This document shows, piece by piece, positions 1-7,263 of a stretch of DNA of 16,221 nt. Each line of letters starts with the position of its first letter. Positions within the stretch are counted from its first letter, which is position 1. The notes below the pieces were generated by a model, which did no database searches, was not told the origin of the DNA, and was given only the letters and a program-made list of their open reading frames with translations. Source of the stretch: an uncultured Prevotella sp. (GTDB lineage: Bacteria > Bacteroidota > Bacteroidia > Bacteroidales > Bacteroidaceae). A program made the position numbers and the translations under genes. The stretch lies in the NCBI GenBank assembly GCA_937880835.1, contig CALGRN010000235.1, positions 1 to 16,221 of the forward strand, given 5' to 3'.

Positions 1-271
1 GATAAGGTTTCTCATTTTTCAAGCGAAGCTCTAATTATACGTTACACCACGAAGAAGAACAAATACAACATTTGACAATCTTCACAAACGATTGCATAAA
101 ATGTAACTACGTTTTATTAGAGATAGAAAGAATACTTTTTGTAACTTTGTTGAAAGGCATCAGATTGAAAGTCCGTGAATAGTCTGAAAAGATAAATCAA
201 TGTTTTGTTTTTTTAGTAATATAGATATTATATATAACTCGTGTTTATCAATGAGTTGCGTATGATGTTAT

Positions 272-356
272 AAAAGTTATCCTTTTAGGTTGCAAAAGTT
301 ATTGTTTTGCACTCTAAAAGGATAGCTTTTGCATTGCAAAACAATAACTTTTGCAA
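272..356. repeat. Palindromic repeat cluster 1 (four units, A-B-A'-B')
   Basis: Four consecutive small palindromes are visible. Unit A (272-286) has arms AAAAG and CTTTT with loop TTATC. Unit B (291-311) has arms TGCAAAA and TTTTGCA with loop GTTATTG. Unit C (316-330) has arms AAAAG and CTTTT with loop GATAG. Unit D (334-356) has arms TTGCAAAA and TTTTGCAA with loop CAATAAC. D is the reverse complement of B over 22 bases (290-311 against 335-356), including the loop. C is nearly the reverse complement of A. Related units recur at 5110-5214 and 15728-15808. The function is unknown. Confidence 0.8.
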
Positions 357-398
357 TGTCGAAATAAAACATTTATAAAAAGATGTTGTCTGTTTCTT

Positions 399-423
399 AT
401 GTTTGGAAACATTGTCCAAACAT
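399..423 (-). terminator. Hairpin beyond the lipoprotein gene, possible terminator
   Basis: A perfect 9-bp stem (ATGTTTGGA, 399-407, with TCCAAACAT, 415-423) encloses a 7-base loop. It lies 8 bases past the stop codon of the minus-strand lipoprotein gene. No U-tract follows on the minus strand, so termination by the intrinsic mechanism is uncertain. T-rich sequence lies on the plus side instead. Confidence 0.4.
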
Positions 424-431
424 TTTGTTTC

Positions 432-1040
432 TTACAGACCTAATCCTTTTATCGCTTTATCTGCTGCTTTGTTTACAGCTTCATTTGCTTTCTCGTTAGC
501 GTCGTCAATAGCCTTTTTGGTTTTTTCTTCCGCATCTTTCTTTGCTGCATCAACTTTGTCGTTAACAGTACTCTTCACATTTTCCACTGCACTGTTTGAC
601 ATGTTTGCAGCATTGTCTTTTATTGCTGTTGCCATATCCTCCGCTGTTGCCTCTGCATTAGTCGGCAGATTTTGTACTGCATTCATCAAGGTTGCAATTG
701 TTGCGTTTCCTGATGTTGCATTTTTTATTTCCTCTGCATGCTCTTTCAAGAAGTCCTTAATCTTTGTTGCATAAGCTTTAGCATCTTCTATTTTTCCGCT
801 GCTTACCAACTCTGCATACTTCTGCTGAATTGTCTGGAACGTTGCCTGAATAGAATTTGCATCCTTAGTTTCCAACTGTGACGCCAGTGTACTTGTCAAT
901 GCATCTGCCGCATTAACTGTTTCTTCTGAACCGTTAAATTCCGTAGAATCTACGTTTTCTGCATTGTTTTTTGTCTTGTTGTCGCAACTTGTGAACGTAA
1001 CAGCCATAGCTGCAATCGCAATAATGAAATACTTTTTCAT
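432..1040 (-). CDS. Alanine/lysine-rich lipoprotein, helical
   Basis: A 202-residue protein starting MKKYFIIAIAAM and reaching a lipobox TFTSC with the acylated cysteine at position 19, so it should be membrane-anchored on the periplasmic side or at the cell surface. Residues 20-45 are polar (Asn, Glu, Ser, Thr) and look like a linker. The rest is rich in Ala, Lys, Asp, Glu and Asn with almost no aromatic residues. Residues of about 155-198 form a highly charged Lys/Ala/Asp/Glu stretch that should make one long amphipathic helix or coiled coil. No enzymatic motif is visible. I do not recognise a named family; the tail resembles LEA-like or apolipoprotein-like helices only in composition. It lies 113 bases downstream of the transglutaminase-fold gene on the same strand. 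I see no TAnnTTTG promoter in that gap, so co-transcription is possible. Confidence 0.8.
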   Translation of the reverse strand: MKKYFIIAIAAMAVTFTSCDNKTKNNAENVDSTEFNGSEETVNAADALTSTLASQLETKDANSIQATFQTIQQKYAELVSSGKIEDAKAYATKIKDFLKEHAEEIKNATSGNATIATLMNAVQNLPTNAEATAEDMATAIKDNAANMSNSAVENVKSTVNDKVDAAKKDAEEKTKKAIDDANEKANEAVNKAADKAIKGLGL

Positions 1041-1153
1041 AACTCTTGTTGTTTTGGTTATTTTATAATGTTTAATTCTGTATTATAACGATTAATTATT
1101 GATTTTATTCTATTTGCTATTATGTTTTTAATAGCTATTTAACTCATAATTCA

Positions 1154-3799
1154 TTACAGTTTCTTTATTGTTCCGTCCATTTGTTCTCCAAGTCCTATTG
1201 TATAGCCTTGTGAAACGTAAACCACACGGTTGAATGTGTCTGATATTATGAATATAGGCAGAAGTTTATCTGTTTTCAGTTTCATTTGCGCGCATATCTG
1301 TTTCTTTATGCTGCCATCCTTATCTATACCATATATAACAGTGTCAGGCAATTTGCCGAAATCTTCCTCCTTGAACTTTGCTGCCGATGCCTCATCTTCA
1401 AATAACAGCACGATAGGACGTTTCCATTTGTCGAATGCTGATTTTACTTTTGCGATGTCACGCAATGCATGATTTGTAGGCTCTTGTCCCATACCGATAA
1501 GTCCGACAATGAAATATCCGCGTCCTGTCTGCGACAAAAGGCTAACTTCTTTCATATCGGGAAGTCGTGTGTATTTTGATTCCGAATCAAAATTTCCTAT
1601 CACTGAAACTTCCGTATCACTCGTTCTCATGTTCAGGTCAAGAGTAGTTGTTCCGCCGGCTTTTATGTTGAATATCTGTGATGTTGCCAAAACGCTTCCG
1701 CTTGCAAGTCGTGTTCCGGTTACAAGTTCGTAAGTTCCTTCGTCAAGAGACATGCCGTTTTTGAACGTATTTGCCCAACTTACGCCTCCTCCCATATCCA
1801 CTTGACCTTCGTCAAAGTTCAAAAGCCTGCTTGTTCCATTGCTTATTCGTGCGAGAGTGAAATGACTGTAATACTTCGGATTGTCTATTGTTTTAGTCGG
1901 AACGAAGTTTAATACAAGCTTACCCGTTGGTGTTGACACTTGTTTTTCTTCGTTGAAGTTCACATCTATCCATTTTCCTGCTTTTTTATATTGTATTTTT
2001 GAAGTAACAACATCTTTCTGCGCTTCTATTCCAAGACTTCTTGCTACATCGACAAAGAATATGTCTCTCGATCTGGCATCACTTATACGAGACTTCCAAA
2101 CTCCGATTGGAGTCTGTGCTATTGTTGCTGCATTGCGCACACTGTAAAGTCTTATGTTCTTCTTAACCCAATTTACAAGAAGTGCAGGATTGTTTCTGAA
2201 ACTGTCACTTGTCTTTTTATCGAATGCGTTTTCAAAGAACTTTTTGAACGGTGTTATAATCATCTCATTTTCTACACGAGGGCAAAGTTGATCGCTGTTT
2301 GCACCAAAATTATCTTCAAGAATATCTTCTTGCATATCTCGTAAGTCTTTGTCGCTTAGAGTATTCAACAAGTCTATTGCACGTTTTATATTGTCTTTGT
2401 GATTAAGAATAAATTGTTTTATTGTTTTATGATTACCTCTTGATTTTACAAGTATATTGACAACATCTTCTTCCGGCAGTCCGTTCGTCCTTGCAAAGTC
2501 TGTTGCTGTCTCCTTATTCATAAACGTAGCAGTATAAGCATTGCGAATAGAGTCCTCTCCTGCAAATCTTTTAAGGTTGTTATCATGCTGCTCTTTTGTC
2601 GTTTCAGGCAGAATAACGTGCTCTGCCGGTGGTACTATGTCGAAACTGTCCACATTATGTGCGAGCTGCATTTCATCCTTTTCTTTACTTCTATTGAGCG
2701 TTATGGTAACCTGTTTGTCTTTTCCGAAAGACACTTTTCTAAATCCGTAGTTGCCGTTTTTCGATGCCCATACAATCATATCTCCCTTTCCTGCCGACAA
2801 GAAAGTCTTTCCGTTCTTGTCTGTGTATTTTATAACAGCAGTGTAGAACTCAGAGTAATTGTAGATTTTAAAATCGACTCTTGCGTTATCTATCGGTGTT
2901 CCTTTTTCGTCGGTTACATTGAAATCAACTCTCGCAGTAGAGCCGTAGTTGTCTATAAGGTTTATTTCCGTGTGATTAGGCGTGCGCAACATCACTTCTT
3001 CCGGACCGTAGTAGTCTCCGAAAACGCGTGTATGCATGAGCATTGCGCGTGATGCAGGGGCGTTGAACCAAGCTAAATTAAGTACAGCTTCCGGCTCGCA
3101 AGCTCCGAGAAAATACCATTTGCCGTCTGCCCATGCCTCAACCCAAGCATGATTATCATCGGTATGAGCCCAACGCGGTGTATAAACCTGACGTGCAGGA
3201 ATACCTATTGAGCGTAATGCAGCAACGGTAAAGGTGCTTTCTTCGCCACATCTTCCCTTTGCAGTGCGTATTGTTTGCAATGGTGAAGAAGTGCGGGCGT
3301 CGGAAGGTTCGTAGGTTACTTTCTCGTGACACCAATGGTTTACTTCCAAAATAGCGTCATACATGCTTTTCCCTTTTACGCGCGATTTAAGTTCATCGTA
3401 GAAAATCATCCTCGAATTATCAAGATTTTCATTGTTTACTCTTATCGGAATGACGAAATGACGGAACAGAAGTTCGGGTACTTTATTGCCCCAAGCCATT
3501 TCGTTTTTAGCCTTGAATGATGATCTTATGTTATCAAGAAAGAAAGTCGTTGGATAGTCGGTAGCATCTGCCAACGGCATATAAGCATACAAGAACTTTA
3601 ATGCTTCTTCTTCATCGGATGATATATTTTTATTCGGAATGTTATAGAAATGCTTTCCTATAAGTTCCATTTTTTGTTTAAAAGCAACGTTTACTTTGTC
3701 TCGATAGTCTTTATCGGTAATGAAATGTTTATTGTCAGATGCATTGATATTTGAGAAGAACAATGCAAAAAGCAGAACCGAAAGAACCTGTCTTTTCAT
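1154..3799 (-). CDS. Large exported transglutaminase-fold protein
   Basis: An 881-residue protein with a signal peptide (residues 1-20, hydrophobic core VLLFALFF, likely cut after NINA). Residues of about 150-240 form a transglutaminase-like core. Its Cys is in GRCGEES (C184), its His in DDNHAWVEAW (H217) and an acidic segment GACEPE lies at 232-237, so the catalytic set looks intact. Residues of about 288-370 look like a beta-sandwich (VDFNVTDEKGTPIDNARVDF). Around 550-615 a second segment with transglutaminase-like order (SRDIFFVDVARSLGIEA, then GKWIDVNF) lacks the Cys. The C-terminal part, about 735-881, resembles a thioredoxin/redoxin fold (KRPIVLLFEDEA, then LLPIFIISDTFNRVVYVSQGY) but has no CXXC. 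The substrate is unknown; such proteins may act on peptides or the envelope. A promoter with TTTG-N19-TATTTTTG lies just upstream. Confidence 0.85.
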   Translation of the reverse strand: MKRQVLSVLLFALFFSNINASDNKHFITDKDYRDKVNVAFKQKMELIGKHFYNIPNKNISSDEEEALKFLYAYMPLADATDYPTTFFLDNIRSSFKAKNEMAWGNKVPELLFRHFVIPIRVNNENLDNSRMIFYDELKSRVKGKSMYDAILEVNHWCHEKVTYEPSDARTSSPLQTIRTAKGRCGEESTFTVAALRSIGIPARQVYTPRWAHTDDNHAWVEAWADGKWYFLGACEPEAVLNLAWFNAPASRAMLMHTRVFGDYYGPEEVMLRTPNHTEINLIDNYGSTARVDFNVTDEKGTPIDNARVDFKIYNYSEFYTAVIKYTDKNGKTFLSAGKGDMIVWASKNGNYGFRKVSFGKDKQVTITLNRSKEKDEMQLAHNVDSFDIVPPAEHVILPETTKEQHDNNLKRFAGEDSIRNAYTATFMNKETATDFARTNGLPEEDVVNILVKSRGNHKTIKQFILNHKDNIKRAIDLLNTLSDKDLRDMQEDILEDNFGANSDQLCPRVENEMIITPFKKFFENAFDKKTSDSFRNNPALLVNWVKKNIRLYSVRNAATIAQTPIGVWKSRISDARSRDIFFVDVARSLGIEAQKDVVTSKIQYKKAGKWIDVNFNEEKQVSTPTGKLVLNFVPTKTIDNPKYYSHFTLARISNGTSRLLNFDEGQVDMGGGVSWANTFKNGMSLDEGTYELVTGTRLASGSVLATSQIFNIKAGGTTTLDLNMRTSDTEVSVIGNFDSESKYTRLPDMKEVSLLSQTGRGYFIVGLIGMGQEPTNHALRDIAKVKSAFDKWKRPIVLLFEDEASAAKFKEEDFGKLPDTVIYGIDKDGSIKKQICAQMKLKTDKLLPIFIISDTFNRVVYVSQGYTIGLGEQMDGTIKKL

Positions 3800-3843
3800 A
3801 ATATTATATATTAGATGTGTTATACGATTAATAATAAGCGGTG

Positions 3844-3874
3844 CAAAAATACCATTATTTTTCCATATTTCAAA
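3844..3874 (-). promoter_or_regulatory. Bacteroidetes-type promoter of the transglutaminase-fold gene
   Basis: Read on the minus strand, TTTG (complement of 3871-3874) is followed by 19 bases and then TATTTTTG (complement of 3844-3851). Both elements match the Bacteroidetes -33/-7 consensus. Transcription would start near 3839, giving a leader of about 40 bases. This is one of the two best promoter matches in the window. Confidence 0.75.
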
Positions 3875-4167
3875 ACTCTTATCATAGATTATTGTCTTAA
3901 TTGAGGATATAAATCTACGTTTGTTGTTCTTTTTTTAGAGATTGTTTCCTTTGTTTGTCATTCTCTGTAACTCCCAAAAAGGTTTTACGGAGAAATATTA
4001 TAATAATGTGTTATTTTAATATTTTCTTTATTCTATGACAAATGCCATTATCAATAATGAATAAGCAGAAGAAGCTATCTTTATCTTACTATACTATTTA
4101 TTATAAGGTATGATGCTCTTATTGCTTAACTGTATTCAATGATTTGTTGATTTGTTTTTTCGATAAA
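3875..4167. other. Intergenic stretch with an unexplained hairpin
   Basis: The gap between the sigma factor gene and the transglutaminase-fold promoter holds no gene that I can see. A 9-bp stem with one G-T pair (TCTCTGTAA, 3962-3970, with TTACGGAGA, 3985-3993) encloses a 14-base loop. A plus-strand -7 match, TACGTTTG (3916-3923), has a TTG 21 bases upstream, so a short plus-strand transcript crossing the hairpin is conceivable. A weak 9-bp inverted repeat (4137-4145 with 4165-4173) overlaps the sigma factor stop codon; it lacks a U-tract. Confidence 0.45.
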
Positions 4168-4842
4168 TCATTGTTTCAGATATGTTTTCAGGCTTTTATT
4201 GTCGCTTTTCCTGCATATATTTCTTATTGCAGTATCACGTATTTGTCTTACTCTTTCTCTTTTAAGTCCCATGTCTTCGGCAATTTCCGCCATTGTTATC
4301 TTACCATGTTCTATCCCGTAGAAAGACATTATAACCTGCCGTTCGCGTTCGTTGAGCATTTCCAATGATTTCTTTATTTCGTTTTTAACGGCTTCGTTTA
4401 TCGACTCTTTGTCTGCCATTACGGCGTCGGTGTCTTCTATTACGTTCAACAGACTTGTGTTAGGCTTTCCTCCAAGCGGTGCATCCATTGATACTAAGCT
4501 GTTCCCTTGTGTGCTGACAGCACGCTCGATAGCCTTCTTTATGAACGGCATTGCATAGGAAACGAACTTGCTTCCGCGCGTGGCATCATATTTCTGGGCA
4601 GCTTTCATCATTCCTATATTTCCTTCGCTTATCAAGTCTTCCATTTCCATCCCTCTGTTCCGATAGTGCTTTGCTATCGAAATCACAAAACGAAGATTTG
4701 CCGTTGTCAGTTTCTCAGCAGCTTTCTTATCGCCTTGTTTTATAAGTTCGGAAAGTTCCTTTTCTTCCTTTTCGCTCAGAGTTTGTTCTTTTCCTATCTC
4801 TTTGAGATAAGTGTCAAGTATTTTTTTATCATTATCAGACAT
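4168..4842 (-). CDS. Sigma-70 family factor lacking region 3
   Basis: A 224-residue relative of the primary sigma factor. Residues 10-20 (DTYLKEIGKEQ) match region 1.2. Region 2 runs over about 45-109 (NLRFVISIAKHYRNRGMEME, DLISEGNIGMMKAA, YDATRGSKFVSYA). Region 4 runs over about 153-212 and has the helix-turn-helix MAEIAEDMGLKRERVRQI. The linker resembles the RpoD stretch before region 4 (VSMDAPLGGKP). Region 3, about 60 residues in RpoD, is absent: region 2.4 passes straight into the linker. The WW pair that helps open the -10 element in region 2.3 is replaced by MPF (98-100). It is probably an alternative (group 2-like) sigma factor; its regulon is unknown. The start is fixed by AGGAGG seven bases upstream. 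Confidence 0.88.
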   Translation of the reverse strand: MSDNDKKILDTYLKEIGKEQTLSEKEEKELSELIKQGDKKAAEKLTTANLRFVISIAKHYRNRGMEMEDLISEGNIGMMKAAQKYDATRGSKFVSYAMPFIKKAIERAVSTQGNSLVSMDAPLGGKPNTSLLNVIEDTDAVMADKESINEAVKNEIKKSLEMLNERERQVIMSFYGIEHGKITMAEIAEDMGLKRERVRQIRDTAIRNICRKSDNKSLKTYLKQ

Positions 4843-4849
4843 AATCGTT

Positions 4850-4855
4850 CCTCCT
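4850..4855 (-). promoter_or_regulatory. Strong Shine-Dalgarno site for the sigma factor
   Basis: On the minus strand AGGAGG lies 7 bases before the ATG at 4842-4840. Other starts examined here, such as the permease start, are preceded only by A-rich sequence, as is common in Bacteroidetes. A full-length anti-SD match is therefore notable and supports this start. Confidence 0.7.
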
Positions 4856-4914
4856 CGTTTTCAATTGGTTTTCTTGTTATCTTCTAATACTTCATTTGCG
4901 ATTTGTATTCTCTG

Positions 4915-4922
4915 CAAATTTA
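4915..4922 (-). promoter_or_regulatory. -7 promoter element of the sigma factor gene
   Basis: The minus strand reads TAAATTTG, an exact TAnnTTTG match, placing the start of transcription near 4909 and giving a leader of about 67 bases. No clear TTG is found at the -33 position, so the promoter may be weak or activator-dependent. Confidence 0.5.
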
Positions 4923-5479
4923 ATAAAAAAGTTGATATTAAGTGTATGAATAGCAAAGAAAATGACATGTGAAATTCTGAAAAAATACGACAATGCCATA
5001 AAATATTTGTAAATTTGCGAAAACAAGCATCTTTGAGCGTAAAAGACGGAAAAATATAAGTTATTGAAAGTCAGTATGTTTGATGCATTCCGTTATATTG
5101 TTGATTTTCAAAAGCATAACTTTTGTAACGCAAAAGGATAGCTTTCATGATGTAATAGTTGTTGTTTTATGACGCAAAACAGACGAAATAGAACTGCGAA
5201 AGTATAACTTTTTCAGTCATGATTGGTAAAAAATGAGATGGAATAGTATCATTCTCATTGTATAAGAATCTTTTTGCCTCGTTTTTGAATTATGAACTAT
5301 CATTACATAATTTCATCTTTTTGTAAAATTGTTTTCATCCTTTCTTGATATGCCTGCATGCCTTTATGCATATAAGTTCCGGATTGTAGATTTCTTTGAT
5401 TGTTGTTCCTTCGATACTTTGGGGCAGATTTTGCCTTCAAAAAATATCCGCTTTCATTCCTTAAATCTCAACTTTTTAT
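4923..5479. other. Divergent intergenic region between sigma factor and nucleotidase
   Basis: No gene is supported here. The stretch contains the second palindromic repeat cluster (5110-5214), an isolated plus-strand -7 match (TAAATTTG, 5010-5017) with no -33 box, and a modest hairpin (AATGAGA, 5232-5238, with TCTCATT, 5253-5259) followed by a T-run at 5270-5275. The hairpin plus T-run could end a short plus-strand transcript, but no product is recognised. Confidence 0.5.
5110..5214. repeat. Palindromic repeat cluster 2 (degenerate)
   Basis: Units of the same type as at 272-356 are seen. AAAAG CATAA CTTTT lies at 5110-5124, AAAAG GATAG CTTTC at 5132-5146 and a longer, less regular GAAAG TATAA CTTTT unit at 5198-5214. 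Between them lie GTTGTTTT and GCAAAAC fragments that recall the longer B/D units. Sequence drift is greater than in clusters 1 and 3. Confidence 0.6.
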
Positions 5480-5487
5480 TAACTTTG
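5480..5487 (+). promoter_or_regulatory. -7 promoter element of the purine salvage operon
   Basis: TAACTTTG is an exact match to TAnnTTTG. Transcription would start near 5492, leaving a leader of about 22 bases before the ATG at 5514. No good TTG is present about 20 bases further upstream. Confidence 0.6.
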
Positions 5488-5513
5488 CGGATTATTAAAG
5501 AAATCATACAGAT

Positions 5514-7244
5514 ATGAAGAGGTTTATTGCTTTTATATTGGCAGTTCTCTGTTTTAATTATCACACGATGGCACAAACAAAGAAATTGAGCATAAGAATA
5601 ATCCAGACAAGCGATGTTCACGGATGTTTCTTTCCTTATGACTTTATAAACAGACAACCATTGAGAGGTTCGTTGGCACGAGTTGTAACTTATGTCGATT
5701 CTCTGCGCAACATTTATGGAGACAATCTTATATTGCTTGATAATGGCGATATATTGCAAGGACAGCCTGTCTGCTATTATTTCAATTACGTAAAACCTGA
5801 AATGAAGAATATAGCAGCAGAGGTTGTAAACTATATGAAATATGATGCCGAGACGATAGGAAATCACGATTTAGAGACCGGACATGCAGTATATGACAAA
5901 TGGATAAGCGAAGTGAAATGCCCGATGCTTGGTGCTAACGTGATAGAAACAGTCACAGGGAAACCTTATCTGAAACCATATACCGTTATAAATCGCGACG
6001 GTGTTAAGATTGCCGTGCTTGGATTGCTTACTCCTGCCATACCTAATTGGCTTCATGAGAGCCTTTGGCAAGGGTTGAGATTTGACAACATGGTAAGTTC
6101 TGCAAGATATTGGATGAACTATTTGAAAGAAAACGAGCAGCCCGATATAGTGATAGGGCTTTTTCATTCGGGCAGAGAAGGAGGCATAAGAACAGCTGAA
6201 TATGATGAAGATGCTTCAATAAAAGTGGCTCGCGAAGTACCCGGTTTCGATATAATAGTGTATGGTCACGACCACACCTGTAATAAAGATATAATAAGAA
6301 ATGTGGAAGGAAACGACGTTCTGTGCCTTGATCCGTCATGCAATGCCAATTTCGTTTCGGATGCACAGATTGATATTGAATTTGACGGAAAAACCGTTAA
6401 GAAGAACATCACTGGCGAACTTGTCAGCATGAACGGTATCGAAGCAGATAAGAAATTCATCGAACATTTCCGATATGCTGTTGATTCGGTCAAGTCGTTT
6501 GTTGACCGTCGCATCGGATTTTTTAAGAATTCGATATACACAAGCGACTGTTATTTCGGCAACGCGGCATTCACCGACTTCATTCACGAACTGCAACTGC
6601 GCGTAACGGGAGCAGACATATCATTCAACGCGCCATTGTCTTTCAACACCGGAATAAATGCAGGAGACGTATATGTAAGCGATTTATTCAATCTTTACAG
6701 ATATGAAAATCAGATATATGTCATGAAAATGACAGGCGATGAGATACGCAAGTATTTGGAAATGAGCTACGATTTGTGGGTAAACACTATGAAAACACCT
6801 GATGATCACATAATGCTTTTGAGTGAAGAAACAAGAGGTGATATGCAAAGATACGGTTTCAAGAACCTTGCATTTAATTTCGATTCAGCTTCGGGGATAG
6901 ATTATGAGGTTGATGTTACGAAACCTGACGGACAGAAAGTGCGAATATTGAGAATGAGCAACGGTCAACCTTTCGATGAAAAGAAATGGTATAAGGTGGC
7001 AGTAAACAGCTATCGTGGCAACGGAGGAGGAGAACTTATTACGAAAGGAGCAGGTATTCCGCACGCTGAATTGAAAGAAAGAATAATCTGGGAGAGCGAA
7101 AAAGATCAACGTTATTACTTGATGAAAGAGATAGAAACAAAAGGTATCCTTGACCCAAAGGCTGGTAATAACTGGAAATTCGTGCCTGAAAAATGGACAA
7201 AACCTGCAATAGAGAGAGACCGAAAACTTCTTTTCAATAAATAG
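5514..7244 (+). CDS. Periplasmic 5'-nucleotidase / metallophosphatase (UshA/CpdB type)
   Basis: A 576-residue two-domain enzyme of the UshA/CpdB family, which removes phosphate from nucleotides outside the cytoplasm. A signal peptide covers residues 1-20 (FIAFILAVLCF, then HTMA). The metallophosphatase domain shows the metal-binding motifs in order: TSDVHG (D34, H36), DNGD (D79), GNHD (N117, H118), FHSG (H218) and GHDH (H252, H254). The C-terminal nucleotide-binding domain begins near residue 330 and contains YRGNGGGE (500-507). Length matches the family. It is first in a three-gene set, 19 bases before the nudC ATG. The context favours nucleotide or NMN dephosphorylation for salvage. Whether it prefers 5'-nucleotides, UDP-sugars or 2',3'-cyclic nucleotides cannot be told from sequence. 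Confidence 0.9.
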   Translation: MKRFIAFILAVLCFNYHTMAQTKKLSIRIIQTSDVHGCFFPYDFINRQPLRGSLARVVTYVDSLRNIYGDNLILLDNGDILQGQPVCYYFNYVKPEMKNIAAEVVNYMKYDAETIGNHDLETGHAVYDKWISEVKCPMLGANVIETVTGKPYLKPYTVINRDGVKIAVLGLLTPAIPNWLHESLWQGLRFDNMVSSARYWMNYLKENEQPDIVIGLFHSGREGGIRTAEYDEDASIKVAREVPGFDIIVYGHDHTCNKDIIRNVEGNDVLCLDPSCNANFVSDAQIDIEFDGKTVKKNITGELVSMNGIEADKKFIEHFRYAVDSVKSFVDRRIGFFKNSIYTSDCYFGNAAFTDFIHELQLRVTGADISFNAPLSFNTGINAGDVYVSDLFNLYRYENQIYVMKMTGDEIRKYLEMSYDLWVNTMKTPDDHIMLLSEETRGDMQRYGFKNLAFNFDSASGIDYEVDVTKPDGQKVRILRMSNGQPFDEKKWYKVAVNSYRGNGGGELITKGAGIPHAELKERIIWESEKDQRYYLMKEIETKGILDPKAGNNWKFVPEKWTKPAIERDRKLLFNK

Positions 7245-7263
7245 AAATAAAATTTTGTTGACA

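Larger units (their letters stand above)
1..431. other. Gene-free stretch at left edge
   Basis: No convincing coding region is seen here. The stretch is very AT-rich. It holds a plus-strand match to the Bacteroidetes -7 promoter box (TAACTTTG, 142-149) with no clear -33 box and no gene behind it. It also holds the palindromic repeat cluster at 272-356 and a perfect 9-bp hairpin at 399-423 just beyond the end of the lipoprotein gene. A plus-strand frame from 403 to 774 is antisense to the lipoprotein gene and was discarded. Confidence 0.6.

Noticed and set aside
142..149. Plus-strand promoter for an RNA in the first 250 bases
   Set aside because: Only the -7 box matches; there is no -33 box, no convincing hairpin terminator and no recognised product.
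403..774. Plus-strand hydrophobic frame of 123 codons
   Set aside because: It is antisense to the Ala-rich lipoprotein gene; the Ser/Phe/Ala composition is what the complement of Lys/Glu/Ala codons gives.
1116..1135. Hairpin GCTATTA/TAATAGC between the transglutaminase-fold gene and the lipoprotein gene
   Set aside because: It is a short AT-rich stem without a U-tract on either strand, likely by chance in such AT-rich DNA.
7255..7263. Upstream TTG start for nudC, adding three residues
   Set aside because: The ATG at 7264 is the more usual start and the added residues match nothing in the family.
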